NCBI RefSeq assembly: GCF_009823805.1
Contig: NZ_WUEK01000001.1
Span: forward strand, 144,688-208,687
Origin: Nocardioides flavescens
GTDB lineage: Bacteria; Actinomycetota; Actinomycetes; Propionibacteriales; Nocardioidaceae
Reading direction: 5' to 3'
Length of the DNA: 64,000 nt
In this document: positions 1 through 9,563 of the stretch, piece by piece
Layout: each line of letters opens with the position of its first letter
How positions within the stretch are numbered: the first letter of the stretch is position 1
The notes under the pieces: generated by a model
Told to the model about the DNA's origin: nothing
Seen by the model: the letters and a program-made list of their open reading frames with translations, nothing else
The model's database searches: none
Made by a program: the position numbers and the translations under genes

Positions 1-1573
1 GGGTCAGCCCGCGCAGCACCAGCTCGACGTCGTCGTGGCGCGCGGTCGCACGGTCCCACTCGGGGCGCCGGTCGACGACGACCTCCTGGCCGGCGTCGCG
101 CAGGGCCGCGGCGAGCGCCTCGGCGAACGGCGTGTCGCCCCACCGGTCGCCGCCGGGGCCGGCGGGTGCGGGGTTCTTGATCGCCCAGCGCAGCGTCGTC
201 CGCTCGCGCACCAGGACCGGTGCGGGCACCCGCAGCCGCGGCTGCTCACCGTGGCGGGGCCGACCGAGGTCGTGCCCGGCGACCGTGAAGCCCCGGGTGG
301 CCCACAGGGCCTCGTCGTCGCGGGGCTCGGCGACCCGCTGCCAGCGGTCGAGGTAGACCGCGCGGTTGACGAGGTGCTTGTCGTAGCGCCCCGGGGTGCG
401 CGACTCGTGGTGCACGACCGGCGCCTCGGCGACGACCCGGAAGTGCCCCGGTCGCAGCGCCGCCAGCCGCAGGCAGAGGTCGACGTCCTCCATGCCGTTG
501 GTGTACGTCGCGTCGAAGCCCTGCAGCGCGACCGCGTCCTCCCAGCGCAACGCGAGCGCAGCGCCGGTGATCGCCGCGAACTCGAGCTCGTCGACGCCGG
601 CGGCGTCCTCGACCGGGAACCCCTGCAGGAACGCGTGCGGCAGCCCGCCACAGCTCGGGAACGCGATGCCCGCGCACTGCACCGCCCCGCTCGGGTAGAG
701 CAGGAGCGGCTGCGCCCCGAGCACCTCGGGGTCCTCGAGCGCTCGCCGCAGCGGGGCGGTCCATCCCGGCGGCACGGTCGTGTCGTTGTTGAGGAAGACG
801 ACGACGTCGCCGTGGCACTCGCGCAGGGCGTAGTCGTTGCCGAGGGCGAAGCCGTGGTTGGTCTCCGCTCGCACCAGGGTGACGCGGTCGTGCTCGCCGA
901 GGGGCGTGAGCTGCTCGGCGATCTCCCGGCTCGAGCCGTTGTCCCAGACCACGACCTCGACGTCGTCGCCCGCCGCGAGCAGCGACCCGACGCAGGCGGT
1001 GGTGAGCTCGGCGTCCTCGTAGGTCGGCACGATGACGCTGGTCAGCCCGCGGGTCGGCGTACGCGCGGCGAGGGCGTCCCAGTCGATGTGGCGGGCCAGC
1101 ACCGCGTTGCGGTGGTGGCCGGGGCGCAGCGCGAGGGCGCGGCGGCGGTCGGGGAACCGTCGCCGCAGCCCGACCCGGTCGAGCGCCGCCACCTCCAGAC
1201 CCCCGTGGAGGAACAGGTCGAACGGCCACGCCGGGTTGGCGAGCGCGTCGGGGTGGACGAGGTCACGACGGATGAGCAGCCGGGCCGGCTCGACGTCGGG
1301 GGCCGGCGCGCGCAGCAGCACCGTCTCTCCGTTGCCCCGCTCCCCCTCGACCTGGTCGGCGACGGCGGGTGCGCCGACGGCGAGGAGCCGCTCGAGCCGG
1401 TCGGGCACCCAGCGGTCGGCCGCCTCGAGGAACGCGACGTACACCCCCGTCGCCTCGGCCAGCGAGGTCACGACCTCCCAGTCGGTGACGGTCTGCGCCT
1501 CCAGCGAGGCCAGCGAGGCCGCGCGCAGCTCCTCGTCGTGGCCCCCGTCGAGGACGACGCTGACCCGCACCAC
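1..1573 (-). CDS. family 2 glycosyltransferase, 3' end outside window
   Basis: The frame opens at GTG 1573 (a second GTG is at 1570), four bases after the ftsY stop, and stays open to the window edge for about 524 codons. It is therefore partial at the C-terminus. Residues from about 172 form a GT-A domain: it begins LTSVIVPTYEDAEL, has the nucleotide-sugar/metal motif VVVFLNND near 258 and GMEDVDLCLRL near 360. The first 170 residues look like a degenerate second GT-like or linker domain (VVRVSVVLDGG start). GT2 enzymes move sugars from activated donors to cell-surface polymers; donor and acceptor cannot be read here. Being directly behind ftsY on the same strand, it may be cotranscribed, but no functional link is evident. 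Confidence 0.8.
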   Translation of the reverse strand, partial: MVRVSVVLDGGHDEELRAASLASLEAQTVTDWEVVTSLAEATGVYVAFLEAADRWVPDRLERLLAVGAPAVADQVEGERGNGETVLLRAPAPDVEPARLLIRRDLVHPDALANPAWPFDLFLHGGLEVAALDRVGLRRRFPDRRRALALRPGHHRNAVLARHIDWDALAARTPTRGLTSVIVPTYEDAELTTACVGSLLAAGDDVEVVVWDNGSSREIAEQLTPLGEHDRVTLVRAETNHGFALGNDYALRECHGDVVVFLNNDTTVPPGWTAPLRRALEDPEVLGAQPLLLYPSGAVQCAGIAFPSCGGLPHAFLQGFPVEDAAGVDELEFAAITGAALALRWEDAVALQGFDATYTNGMEDVDLCLRLAALRPGHFRVVAEAPVVHHESRTPGRYDKHLVNRAVYLDRWQRVAEPRDDEALWATRGFTVAGHDLGRPRHGEQPRLRVPAPVLVRERTTLRWAIKNPAPAGPGGDRWGDTPFAEALAAALRDAGQEVVVDRRPEWDRATARHDDVELVLRGLT

Positions 1574-1576
1574 GGC

Positions 1577-2749
1577 TCAGCCCAGCAGCGCGTCGACGAA
1601 CGCCTCAGCGTCGAACGGCGCCAGGTCGTCGGGACCCTCGCCCAGGCCGACGAGCTTGACCGGCACCCCGAGCTCGCGCTGCACCGAGACCACGATGCCG
1701 CCCTTGGCCGAGCCGTCGAGCTTGGTCAGCACGACGCCGGTGACGTCGACGACCTCGGAGAAGACGCGGGCCTGGACCAGGCCGTTCTGACCGGTGGTGG
1801 CGTCGAGCACGAGCAGCACCTCGGTGACCGGGGCCTGCTTCTCGATGACCCGCTTGACCTTGCCGAGCTCGTCCATGAGGCCGGCCTTGTTCTGCAGGCG
1901 GCCGGCGGTGTCGACGATGACGGTGTCGACGCCGTTGTCCACGCCGTCCTTGACCGCGTCGAAGGCGACGCTGGCGGGGTCGGTGCCCTCGTTGCCGCGC
2001 ACGACCTCGACGCCGACGCGCTCACCCCAGGTGGCGAGCTGGTCGACGGCGGCCGCGCGGAACGTGTCGGCCGCGCCGAGCGTCACCGTGCGCTCCTCGG
2101 CGACCAGGATGCGCGCGAGCTTGCCGACGGTCGTGGTCTTGCCGGAGCCGTTGACGCCCACGACGAGCACTACACCGGGCTTGCCGTCGCTGCCGCTCAC
2201 CTGCAGGCGGCGGTCCATGGCCGGGTCGACGAGCTTGACCAGCTCCTCGCGCAGCGCCGTACGCGCGTCAGGAGCGGCGCCGCCCTCCACGCGCATCCGG
2301 GTGCGCAGCCCCTCGACGACCTGCTGGGTGGCCGCGACACCGATGTCGGCGGTGAGCAGGACGTCCTCGATCGACTCCCAGGTGTCCTCGTCGAGACGGT
2401 CACGGCTCAGCAGCGCGAGCAGCCCGCGGCCGAAGCCTCCCTGGCTGCCCGCCAGGCGCTGGCGCAGCCGCACCAGCCGCGACGCGGTCGGCTCGGGCCG
2501 CTCGAGCGGGGGAACGGTCGGCGCCTCGGGCTCGAGGGTCGGCTCGAGGGTGGCCGGCGGGGAGGAGAGCTCGACCGGCGGGACGTCGGTGTCGGTGTCC
2601 GCCGCCGGAGGCGGGGACACGATGACGTCGGTGTGGGTGTTTGGCAGCGGCTTGGGCCGCCGACCCCGCACGAGCAGCCCCGCCACGGTGCCCACGAGCG
2701 CGACGCCGACGACGGCGATGACCAGGATCAGCACGGCCAGAGCAGACAT
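1577..2749 (-). CDS. ftsY: signal recognition particle receptor FtsY
   Basis: SRP receptor GTPase that docks ribosome-SRP complexes at the membrane for cotranslational insertion. The 390-aa product has an N-terminal hydrophobic anchor (about residues 3-27), an acidic/Pro-rich A region to about 90, then the NG domain. Visible GTPase motifs are GVNGSGKTTTVGKLA (G1), DTFRAAAVDQLATW, DTAGR (G3) and TKLDGSAKGG (G4). The C-terminus carries the family ending VGLGEGPDDLAPFDAEAFVDALLG-like block. Start is ATG 2749. Proximity to smc on the same strand is usual in actinobacteria. The identification is firm. Confidence 0.98.
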   Translation of the reverse strand: MSALAVLILVIAVVGVALVGTVAGLLVRGRRPKPLPNTHTDVIVSPPPAADTDTDVPPVELSSPPATLEPTLEPEAPTVPPLERPEPTASRLVRLRQRLAGSQGGFGRGLLALLSRDRLDEDTWESIEDVLLTADIGVAATQQVVEGLRTRMRVEGGAAPDARTALREELVKLVDPAMDRRLQVSGSDGKPGVVLVVGVNGSGKTTTVGKLARILVAEERTVTLGAADTFRAAAVDQLATWGERVGVEVVRGNEGTDPASVAFDAVKDGVDNGVDTVIVDTAGRLQNKAGLMDELGKVKRVIEKQAPVTEVLLVLDATTGQNGLVQARVFSEVVDVTGVVLTKLDGSAKGGIVVSVQRELGVPVKLVGLGEGPDDLAPFDAEAFVDALLG

Positions 2750-2854
2750 GCCTCCATCCTGTCAGCCGCTCACCCCAGCGCCGACTCAGCGGGTCGGGGC
2801 CCGGGGTGGCGCGGACCAGATCGCCTGGGGCGTCGGCGGAAGGAACGTCGCGGA

Positions 2855-3313
2855 CTATCCCCGCAGGAGCGGCTCGACGGCCGCGCGGATCTCCGCGGGC
2901 ATCGGTACGACGGGCCGGGCGGGGTCGTCGTTGTCGACGTAGACGTGGACGAAGCGCCCCTCGGCGCGGGCCTGCTCGTCCGGCTCACCGGAGCCAGCTT
3001 GGAAGAGCCCGACGCGGTAGACCACCGACGAGGTGCCGACCTTGTCGGCGACGACCCCGACGTCGACGGGCTCGGGGTAGCCGATCTCGGCGAAGTAGCG
3101 GCAGCCGACCTCGGCGACGACGCCGATCGCGGGGAGCCGGCGGATGTCGGTGCCGGTGGCCTCGGCGAGGTGGTTGTTGACCACGGTGTCGATGAGCTCG
3201 AAGTAGCGGGCGTTGTTCATGTGCCCGTAGACGTCGATGTCGGCCCAGCGCGTCGTGACCTGCTCCCAGTGGACGTAGTCGGCACGCCGGGGACGGTCAG
3301 GTCGAGCAGCCAT
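2855..3313 (-). CDS. acyl-CoA thioesterase, hotdog fold (4HBT family)
   Basis: About 152 aa from ATG 3313; a TTG four codons upstream is less likely. The segment TTRWADIDVYGHMNNARYFELIDT is the classic 4-hydroxybenzoyl-CoA thioesterase-like signature, with an active-site Asp in the D-x-D/N-xxGH-x-NN context. The family hydrolyses acyl-CoA thioesters in the cytosol; chain-length preference cannot be predicted. It lies 27 bases after the smc stop on the same strand and 105 bases before the ftsY start, so it may be transcribed with smc. YbgC-like and FadM-like subfamilies cannot be told apart by eye. Confidence 0.85.
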   Translation of the reverse strand: MAARPDRPRRADYVHWEQVTTRWADIDVYGHMNNARYFELIDTVVNNHLAEATGTDIRRLPAIGVVAEVGCRYFAEIGYPEPVDVGVVADKVGTSSVVYRVGLFQAGSGEPDEQARAEGRFVHVYVDNDDPARPVVPMPAEIRAAVEPLLRG

Positions 3314-3339
3314 GCCCCGATCCAAGCACCCTCGAGAGG

Positions 3340-6300
3340 TCAGGCGGGCTCGGGCTCGCGCAGCCGCTGGCTGATGACGGTCGAGACGCCGTCGCCGCGC
3401 ATCGTGACGCCGTAGAGCGCGTCGCCGACCTCCATCGTGCGCTTCTGGTGCGTGATGACCAGCAGCTGCGAGCTCTCGCGCAGCTCCTCGTAGATCTGCA
3501 GCAGCCGCCCGAGGTTGGTGTCGTCGAGCGCCGCCTCGACCTCGTCCAGGATGTAGAACGGCGACGGGCGGGCCTTGAACAGCGCCACCAGGAACGCCAC
3601 GGCGACCAGCGAGCGCTCGCCACCGGAGAGCAGGGAGAGGCGCTTGACCTTCTTGCCGGGCGGGCGGGCCTCGACCTCGATGCCGGTCGTGAGCATGTCG
3701 TCGGGGTCGGTGAGGACCAGACGCCCCTCGCCGCCCGGGAAGAGCCGCGCGAACGTCGCGTCGAAGGCGCGCTCCACGTCGGCGTAGGCCTCGGCGAAGA
3801 CCTGCTCGACCCGCGCGTCGACCTCGCGGACGATGTCCATCAGGTCCTTGCGCGTCGTCTTGAGGTCCTCGAGCTGCTCGGTGAGGAAGCGGTGTCGTTC
3901 CTCGAGCGCGCTGAACTCCTCGAGCGCCAGCGGGTTGACCGTGCCGAGCATCGACAGCTCGCGCTCGGCGGCGCGCAGCCCCTTGCGCTGCTGCTCCCGG
4001 TCGAACGGCACCGTCTCCGGCTCCCCGGGCTCCTCGCCGTCGACGGGTGCGGCCTCGGCGGCCTTGGCGGCCTTGGCGTCCTTGGCGTCGACCGGCACGG
4101 GCACGTCGGGGCCGTAGTCGCGCACGAGCGAGGCCGGGTCGAGGCCGAGCTCCTCCAGGGCCCGCTCCTCGAGCTGCTCGATGCGCATCCGCTGCTGGGC
4201 GCGGGCCAGCTCGTCGCGGTGGGCGGAGTTGACCAGCTCGTCGTGCTCGCGGTTGAGGTCGCGCAGCCGGGCGCGGACGGCGAGCAGCGCCTGCTCGCGA
4301 CCGAGCCGGGCCTGCTCGACCTCGGCGCGGGCGGCGGCGGCGCGGGTGATCGAGGTGTCGAGGCGCTCCAGCACGTAGGTCGCCGCGGCGACCACCGCCT
4401 CGGCGGCCCGGCCCTCGCGCAGCAGCCGCTCGCGCCGCTCCTGCTCACGGGCGCGGTTGGCGCGCTCCTCGCGGGCGGCGCGCAGCAGTCCGTCGGCGCG
4501 GCCGTGGATGGCCCGGGACCGCTCCTCGGCGGTGCGCAGGGACAGCCGGGCGTCCATCTCGCCCTGGCGGGCGGCACGGGCGGCCTCGGTGAGCGCGGCG
4601 CGCTCGTCGACGACCTCCTCCTCGGCCTGGGGGTCCGACTCCGCGGCGGCGAGACGCGCCTCGAGCTCGCTGAGCGCCTCGGCCTCGGACCCGACGGCCT
4701 GCTGCGCCTGCTCGAGCGAGCCCTCGAGCCGCTCGGCCTCGCCGCGGGCAGCGCGCGCCTGGGCGCCGTACTGACCGAGCTCCTCGGCGACCGCCGCCAG
4801 GGTCGCGTCGGACTCGTGCAGCTTGGCCAGGGCCACGTCCACGCCGAGCTGGGCCTCGTGGCGCTCGCGCTCGAGCCGGGAGAGGTCGAACCCGAGGCGC
4901 TCGGTGGCCGCGACGGCCTCGGCGAGCTGGGCGGTCGCCTCGTCGACCGCGGCCTGCACCTCGATCAGGCTCGGCTGGCTGCTCGAGCCGCCCGAGGCGA
5001 GGTGGGCGCCGAGCACGTCGCCCTCGCGGGTGACGGCCACCAGGCTCGCGTCGTCGGCGACCAGCGCCCGTGCGGCCGGCAGGTCGTCGACCACGGCCAC
5101 CCGATCGAGCAGGCGCGCGAGCGCGGGCCGCAGCTCGGCGGGGCACTCCACCACGTCGACGGCGTACGTCGCGTGGGCGGGCAGGGCGGGCCAGCCGCTC
5201 GCGTCGGCGGGGCCGGGGGCGCCGGCGAGCAGCAGCCCGGCACGGCCGAGGTCGTGCTCCTTGAGGTGTGCGACGGCGGCGAGAGCCGCGTCGGCCCCGG
5301 TCACGGCGACGGCGTCGGCGGCGCTGCCGAGCGCGGCGGCCACGGCGGCCTCGTAGCCCGCGCGCACGGTGAGGACGGCGGCGACCGAGCCGAGCAGACC
5401 GGAGAGCTCGCCGGACGCGGCGAGCAGGGCGCCGGCTCCGTCCTTGCGGTTGAGACCGATCTCGAGGGCGTCCTTGCGGGCGGTCAGCGCGGTGCGGTCG
5501 CGTTCCGCGAGCTGCTGCTCCTCGCGGGCCTTGGCGAGGCGCTCCTCGACGTCGTCGAGCAGCGCGGCCGCGGTCTCGTGCTCGGCGTCGAGGCCCTCCT
5601 CCCCCGCGTCGAGCCCGGCCACCCGGGTCTCGAGGGCGGTGAAGTCGCGCTGGGCGCGCTGAGCCCGGGCGAGGGCGTCCCCACGGGCCTGGGTGAGCCG
5701 GCCGATCTCGTCGGCCTTGGCCGCGGCCCGGCTGCGGGCGGCATTGACCTGACCGGTGAGCCGGGCCAGCCCCTCGCGGCGGTCGGCGGCGGCGCGGTGC
5801 AGTCCGGCGACGCGGCGCTCCTCCTCGGCGACGGCGTCCTCGGCGCTGCGGCGCGCGGCGACCGAGGTCTCGAGGGCGACCCGGTGGGCCTCCACCTCGG
5901 CGGCGATCGCCTCCTCCTGCTGGCGCACCTGCGCGGCCTGGGCCTCGAGGGCGTCGGGGTCGCGGCCGGAGGTGACCTCGGTGCCGGCGAGCCCCTGGGC
6001 GTTGCGCACGCGCTCGCCGGCCAGCGACACGGTGCCGCGCAACCGCTCGCGCAGGCCCGACAGAGCGAACCACGTCTCCTGCGCCTGGGCCAGGGCCGGC
6101 AGGTCCTCGCGCAGGGCCGCCTCGAGCTGCGCCTCCTGCTCGCTCGCCTCGGTCTGGGCCGCCGCGACCTGCTCCTGTCGCTGGACGAGGACGCTCTCGT
6201 CGGCGAGCTCCTGCTCGAGCGAGGTGCGGGCGGTGACGAGGTCGTCGGCGAGCAGCCGCGCGCGGGCGTCGCGCACCGTCGACTGCACCCCGGCGGCGCG

Positions 6301-6939
6301 GCGGGCGACCTCGGCCTGGCGCCCGAGCGGCTTGAGCTGGCGCCGCAGCTCGGTGAGCAGGTCGCCGAGGCGGGTGAGGTTGCCCTCGCACGCGTCGAGC
6401 TTGCGCAGCGCCTTCTCCTTGCGCTTGCGGTGCTTGAGGACCCCAGCCGCCTCCTCGATGAAGCCGCGCCGGTCCTCGGGGGTGGCGTGCAGGATCGCGT
6501 CGAGCTGGCCCTGGCCGACGATGACGTGCATCTCGCGTCCGATGCCGGAGTCGCTCAGCAGCTCCTGCACGTCGAGGAGGCGGCACGAGGTGCCGTTGAT
6601 GGCGTACTCCGAGCCGCCCGAGCGGAACATCGTGCGGCTGATCGTCACCTCGGAGTACTCGATCGGCAGCGCGCCGTCGGTGTTGTCGATGGTGAGCAGC
6701 ACCTCGGCCCGACCCAGCGGCGGGCGACCGGAGGTGCCGGCGAAGATGACGTCGTCCATCTTGCCGCCGCGCAGCGACTTGGCGCTCGCCTCGCCCATGA
6801 CCCAGGCGAGGGCGTCGACGACGTTGGACTTGCCGGAGCCGTTGGGCCCGACGATGCAGGTGATGCCCGGCTCGAGCTGGAGCGTCGTCGAGGAGGCGAA
6901 GGACTTGAACCCCCGCAGGGTCAGGCTCTTCAGGTGCAC
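3340..6939 (-). CDS. smc: chromosome partition protein SMC
   Basis: SMC ATPase of the condensin complex (with ScpA/ScpB) that organises and segregates the chromosome. The open frame runs far upstream, but the real start is GTG 6939, where the protein begins VHLKSLTLRGFKSF, with GGGAGG six bases upstream. This gives 1199 aa, normal for the family. Walker A is GPNGSGKSNVVDALAW (about residue 32), followed by a long Glu/Ala/Arg-rich coiled coil. A hinge lies at roughly 500-680, then a second coiled coil. The C-terminal head has LLSGGERSLVAVAFL and Walker B FYILDEVEAALDD. A low-complexity KDAKAAKAAEAA stretch sits in the C-terminal coil. Confidence 0.98.
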   Translation of the reverse strand: MHLKSLTLRGFKSFASSTTLQLEPGITCIVGPNGSGKSNVVDALAWVMGEASAKSLRGGKMDDVIFAGTSGRPPLGRAEVLLTIDNTDGALPIEYSEVTISRTMFRSGGSEYAINGTSCRLLDVQELLSDSGIGREMHVIVGQGQLDAILHATPEDRRGFIEEAAGVLKHRKRKEKALRKLDACEGNLTRLGDLLTELRRQLKPLGRQAEVARRAAGVQSTVRDARARLLADDLVTARTSLEQELADESVLVQRQEQVAAAQTEASEQEAQLEAALREDLPALAQAQETWFALSGLRERLRGTVSLAGERVRNAQGLAGTEVTSGRDPDALEAQAAQVRQQEEAIAAEVEAHRVALETSVAARRSAEDAVAEEERRVAGLHRAAADRREGLARLTGQVNAARSRAAAKADEIGRLTQARGDALARAQRAQRDFTALETRVAGLDAGEEGLDAEHETAAALLDDVEERLAKAREEQQLAERDRTALTARKDALEIGLNRKDGAGALLAASGELSGLLGSVAAVLTVRAGYEAAVAAALGSAADAVAVTGADAALAAVAHLKEHDLGRAGLLLAGAPGPADASGWPALPAHATYAVDVVECPAELRPALARLLDRVAVVDDLPAARALVADDASLVAVTREGDVLGAHLASGGSSSQPSLIEVQAAVDEATAQLAEAVAATERLGFDLSRLERERHEAQLGVDVALAKLHESDATLAAVAEELGQYGAQARAARGEAERLEGSLEQAQQAVGSEAEALSELEARLAAAESDPQAEEEVVDERAALTEAARAARQGEMDARLSLRTAEERSRAIHGRADGLLRAAREERANRAREQERRERLLREGRAAEAVVAAATYVLERLDTSITRAAAARAEVEQARLGREQALLAVRARLRDLNREHDELVNSAHRDELARAQQRMRIEQLEERALEELGLDPASLVRDYGPDVPVPVDAKDAKAAKAAEAAPVDGEEPGEPETVPFDREQQRKGLRAAERELSMLGTVNPLALEEFSALEERHRFLTEQLEDLKTTRKDLMDIVREVDARVEQVFAEAYADVERAFDATFARLFPGGEGRLVLTDPDDMLTTGIEVEARPPGKKVKRLSLLSGGERSLVAVAFLVALFKARPSPFYILDEVEAALDDTNLGRLLQIYEELRESSQLLVITHQKRTMEVGDALYGVTMRGDGVSTVISQRLREPEPA

Positions 6940-7043
6940 GGTGCCTCCCTCGGATCTCGCGCACACCCTAACCTCGCGCGCCGACACCGCCGGGCAGCCG
7001 CCGTACGGCGACCCGCGTGTCAGCCCTCGTGTCAGCCCGCGTG

Positions 7044-8309
7044 TCAGGGCGTCCTGGAGGTGCCCTCCGTGAGCGGCGCCGCTCGCTCCTCGGCGTGGGC
7101 GATGTGGCCGAGCTGGCGCCAGATGAGCACGCAGCACAGCACCGAGCCGGCGAAGGCGAACCAGAACGGCGCCGTGACGCCGTAGCCCTGGGCGATCACA
7201 CCGCCGATCGCGGCCCCGATCACCAGGCCGCCGTACATGCCCACCAGGTTCACCGAGCCGACCCGGCCCTGCAGGTGCATCGGCACGGCCCGCTGGCGCA
7301 CGGTGATCGACGTCGTTCCCCAGACGAAGGCGTGCGCCCCGAAGACGAAGAAGACCGGCAGCGCGACGTACGCGCGGGAGGTGGCGGCCAGCGCGAGGTG
7401 GGTGAGCGTCTCGAGGACCAGGCCGACCCGCATCAGGTCGGCCAGGCTGAACCGCCGGGTCAGCCAGCCGTAGGACAGCGTGCCGACGAGTCCGCCGGCC
7501 GCGATCACGGCGGTGACCAGGCCGTAGCCGAGGTCGCCGAGCCCGAGGTGCTCGGTGACGTAGAGGACGAGCACCGACCACGCCGCGCCGAAGGTCAGGT
7601 TGAAGACGAAGATCGTGAGCACGAGCGTGCGCACGGCTGCGTGGTGCCAGGTCCAGCGGAACCCCTCGACGACGTCGTGCCAGACCGGCCGCAGCTCGTC
7701 CGGGGTGCGGCGGTGCTCCGGCAGCCGCAGCCGCCCGACGATCACGGCCGCGAGCAGCACCAAGGCGGCCTGGGCGCCGAACGGCACAGCGTGCCCGACC
7801 GTGAAGAGCAGGGCGCCGAGGGGCGGCGCCGCGAGCTGGTTGAGCGTCACATGCCCGACCTGGAGCCGGGCGTTGGCGATCGCCAGGTCGTCGCGGTGCA
7901 CGAGCATCGGCAGCAGCGTCTGCGCGGTGTTGTCGACGAAGACCTCGCACGTCCCCAGCACGAACAGCGCGACCAGCACGGCGGCGACGCCGACCCGGTC
8001 GGTCGCGACCGCCGCAGTCAGCACCGCGAGCACGGCCACGCGCACGAGGTTGCCGGTGACCACGACGAGGCGACGGTCGAGCCGGTCGGTCACCGCGCCC
8101 GCGGGGATCGCGAACACCAGCGGGGGTGCCCACACGAGCAGGGCGGCGAGGGCGACGACGAAGGCGTCGTCGGTGCGCGAGGCGACCAGCAGCGGTCCGG
8201 CCGCCAGGCCGATGCCGTCGGCGAGATTGCTCGTCCACGACGACGCGAGGAGTCGCCGGAAACCGACGCCCAGCCGCGGGGGTGCGAGGACGTCGAGCGG
8301 GCCGCTCAC
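7044..8309 (-). CDS. major facilitator superfamily exporter
   Basis: 421-aa integral membrane protein with about 12 hydrophobic segments. The MFS loop motif between TM2 and TM3 reads GAVTDRLDRRLVVVTG, and the loop between TM8 and TM9 reads YGWLTRRFS. Overall appearance is of the enterobactin-exporter/MFS_3 type, proton-coupled efflux carriers. The substrate cannot be inferred. It is on the same strand upstream of smc with about 100 bases between, so it could have its own terminator. It is an insertion relative to the mycobacterial order. Confidence 0.85.
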   Translation of the reverse strand: MSGPLDVLAPPRLGVGFRRLLASSWTSNLADGIGLAAGPLLVASRTDDAFVVALAALLVWAPPLVFAIPAGAVTDRLDRRLVVVTGNLVRVAVLAVLTAAVATDRVGVAAVLVALFVLGTCEVFVDNTAQTLLPMLVHRDDLAIANARLQVGHVTLNQLAAPPLGALLFTVGHAVPFGAQAALVLLAAVIVGRLRLPEHRRTPDELRPVWHDVVEGFRWTWHHAAVRTLVLTIFVFNLTFGAAWSVLVLYVTEHLGLGDLGYGLVTAVIAAGGLVGTLSYGWLTRRFSLADLMRVGLVLETLTHLALAATSRAYVALPVFFVFGAHAFVWGTTSITVRQRAVPMHLQGRVGSVNLVGMYGGLVIGAAIGGVIAQGYGVTAPFWFAFAGSVLCCVLIWRQLGHIAHAEERAAPLTEGTSRTP

Positions 8310-8350
8310 CGCGCGCGCCGTACGCCGCGCGGCGGGTGGGGCCGGTGCCT

Positions 8351-8551
8351 TCAGGCGGGCTGCATCTCCTGCAGGGGCGCGGAGACGAGGAGCTCCTCGG
8401 CGCGAGCCGAGACGAGCCGGTCGTTCTCCTCGCTGAGCCGGAGCACGAGGGCCTCCAGCTCGGCGACCCGAGCGCGCAGCCGGCTGTTGTCAGCCGCGAT
8501 GCGGGGGTCGCGCAGGTCGCTGCTCAGGTGGCCGATCAGCGCCTTGGCCAT
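8351..8551 (-). CDS. small coiled-coil protein, function unknown
   Basis: 66-aa protein starting MAKALIGHLSSDLRDPRIAADNS at ATG 8551, followed by a predicted leucine/heptad coiled coil (RLRARVAELEALVLRLSEEND) and a short acidic tail. A purine-rich AAGG lies upstream of the ATG. The coiled coil and the DPR-IAADN block suggest a genuine conserved small protein of actinobacteria rather than noise. The role is unknown; it may dimerise or act as a partner protein. It sits alone between the MFS gene and mutM on the same strand. Confidence 0.7.
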   Translation of the reverse strand: MAKALIGHLSSDLRDPRIAADNSRLRARVAELEALVLRLSEENDRLVSARAEELLVSAPLQEMQPA

Positions 8552-8642
8552 GTGGGACCTTCCGTGACGAGAGGGGGGTGTCGGGGGTGGTGCGACCCGC
8601 GAGCGGGCCGTCTGCAAATGTCCCACCGCTGCGGCCCCGAGG

Positions 8643-9539
8643 TCAATCCGGCGCGGTCGTGACCGGGGGGACGCGACCCGGCGCGCGTCGGCGGCGCGGC
8701 ACGGGCTGGCACACAGGGCAGAAGAACGACGACCGGTTCATGAACGCCGCCCGTCGCATCGGGGTGCCGCAGCGCTCACACGGCTCGCCCTCGCGGCCGT
8801 AGGCGTGCAGGGAGCGGTCGAAGTAGCCGGACTCGCCGTTGACGTTGACGTAGAGCGCGTCGAACGACGTGCCGCCCTGGCGCAGCGCCTCGGTCATCAC
8901 GTCGCGGGCGTGGCCGAGCAGCTCGCGCACCTGCGCCGCGGTGAGCCGCTCCCCCGGCCGCTCGCCGTGGATGCGCGCTCGCCACAGCGCCTCGTCGGCG
9001 TAGATGTTGCCGACGCCGGAGACGAGCCCCTGGTCGAGCAGCTGGCGCTTGATGCCCGACGCGCGGCGGCGGACCTTGGCGACGAAGGCGTCGTCGTCGA
9101 ACTCCGGGTCGAGCGGGTCGCGCGCGATGTGGCCGATCTCGGCGGGCAGCTCGGCGCCGCCGGGTGAGACGGAGAGCCCGCCGAACATCCGCTGGTCGAC
9201 GAAGCGCAGCTCGCGGCCCTCCGCGGCGCCGTCGAGGACCAGACGCACCCGCAGGTGCCGCTCCGGCGGCGCGTCGTGCGGCTGCACGAGCAACTGCCCG
9301 CTCATGCCGAGGTGGGCGAGCAGGGCGTCGCCGTTGTCGAGCGGCACCCAGAGGTACTTCCCGCGGCGGCGGGCGACCTCGACACGGCGCCCGACGAGCG
9401 CCTCGGCGAAGCCGGCCGGGCCGCGCGGGTCACGGCGTACGGGCCGCGGGTGGAGGACGTCGACGCGGGTGATCCGCGCGCCGGTGACGTGGCGCTCGAG
9501 ACCGCTGCGGACGACCTCGACCTCCGGCAGCTCAGGCAC
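8643..9539 (-). CDS. mutM: formamidopyrimidine-DNA glycosylase
   Basis: Bifunctional glycosylase/AP-lyase that removes 8-oxoguanine and formamidopyrimidines. It begins [11 protein letters not shown]; after Met removal Pro2 is the catalytic nucleophile and Glu3 assists. The helix-two-turn-helix region reads [18 protein letters not shown], and Lys in GKYLW is the conserved DNA-contact lysine. A C-terminal zinc finger has the CxxC-x16-CxxC pattern (CERC ... CPVC). 298 aa includes a short basic/Pro tail. It is preceded by rnc 24 bases upstream, the usual actinobacterial pairing. Confidence 0.97.
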   Translation of the reverse strand: MPELPEVEVVRSGLERHVTGARITRVDVLHPRPVRRDPRGPAGFAEALVGRRVEVARRRGKYLWVPLDNGDALLAHLGMSGQLLVQPHDAPPERHLRVRLVLDGAAEGRELRFVDQRMFGGLSVSPGGAELPAEIGHIARDPLDPEFDDDAFVAKVRRRASGIKRQLLDQGLVSGVGNIYADEALWRARIHGERPGERLTAAQVRELLGHARDVMTEALRQGGTSFDALYVNVNGESGYFDRSLHAYGREGEPCERCGTPMRRAAFMNRSSFFCPVCQPVPRRRRAPGRVPPVTTAPD

Positions 9540-9563
9540 GGGCGGTCACGGCGACGGCGCGGA

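Noticed and set aside
35..3415. A 1126-codon open frame on the plus strand across ftsY and the thioesterase
   Set aside because: It is antisense to clear genes, has an Asp/Val/Gly/Arg-rich composition typical of a complementary frame in GC-rich DNA, and shows no domain.
3448..7185. A 1245-codon plus-strand frame opposite smc
   Set aside because: Low-complexity Leu/Gly/Glu-rich antisense of a coiled-coil gene; no motif and no ribosome site.
6940..8238. Extension of the smc frame upstream to 8238
   Set aside because: The extra 433 codons overlap the MFS gene on the same strand and lack domain features; the GTG at 6939 with GGGAGG fits SMC length.
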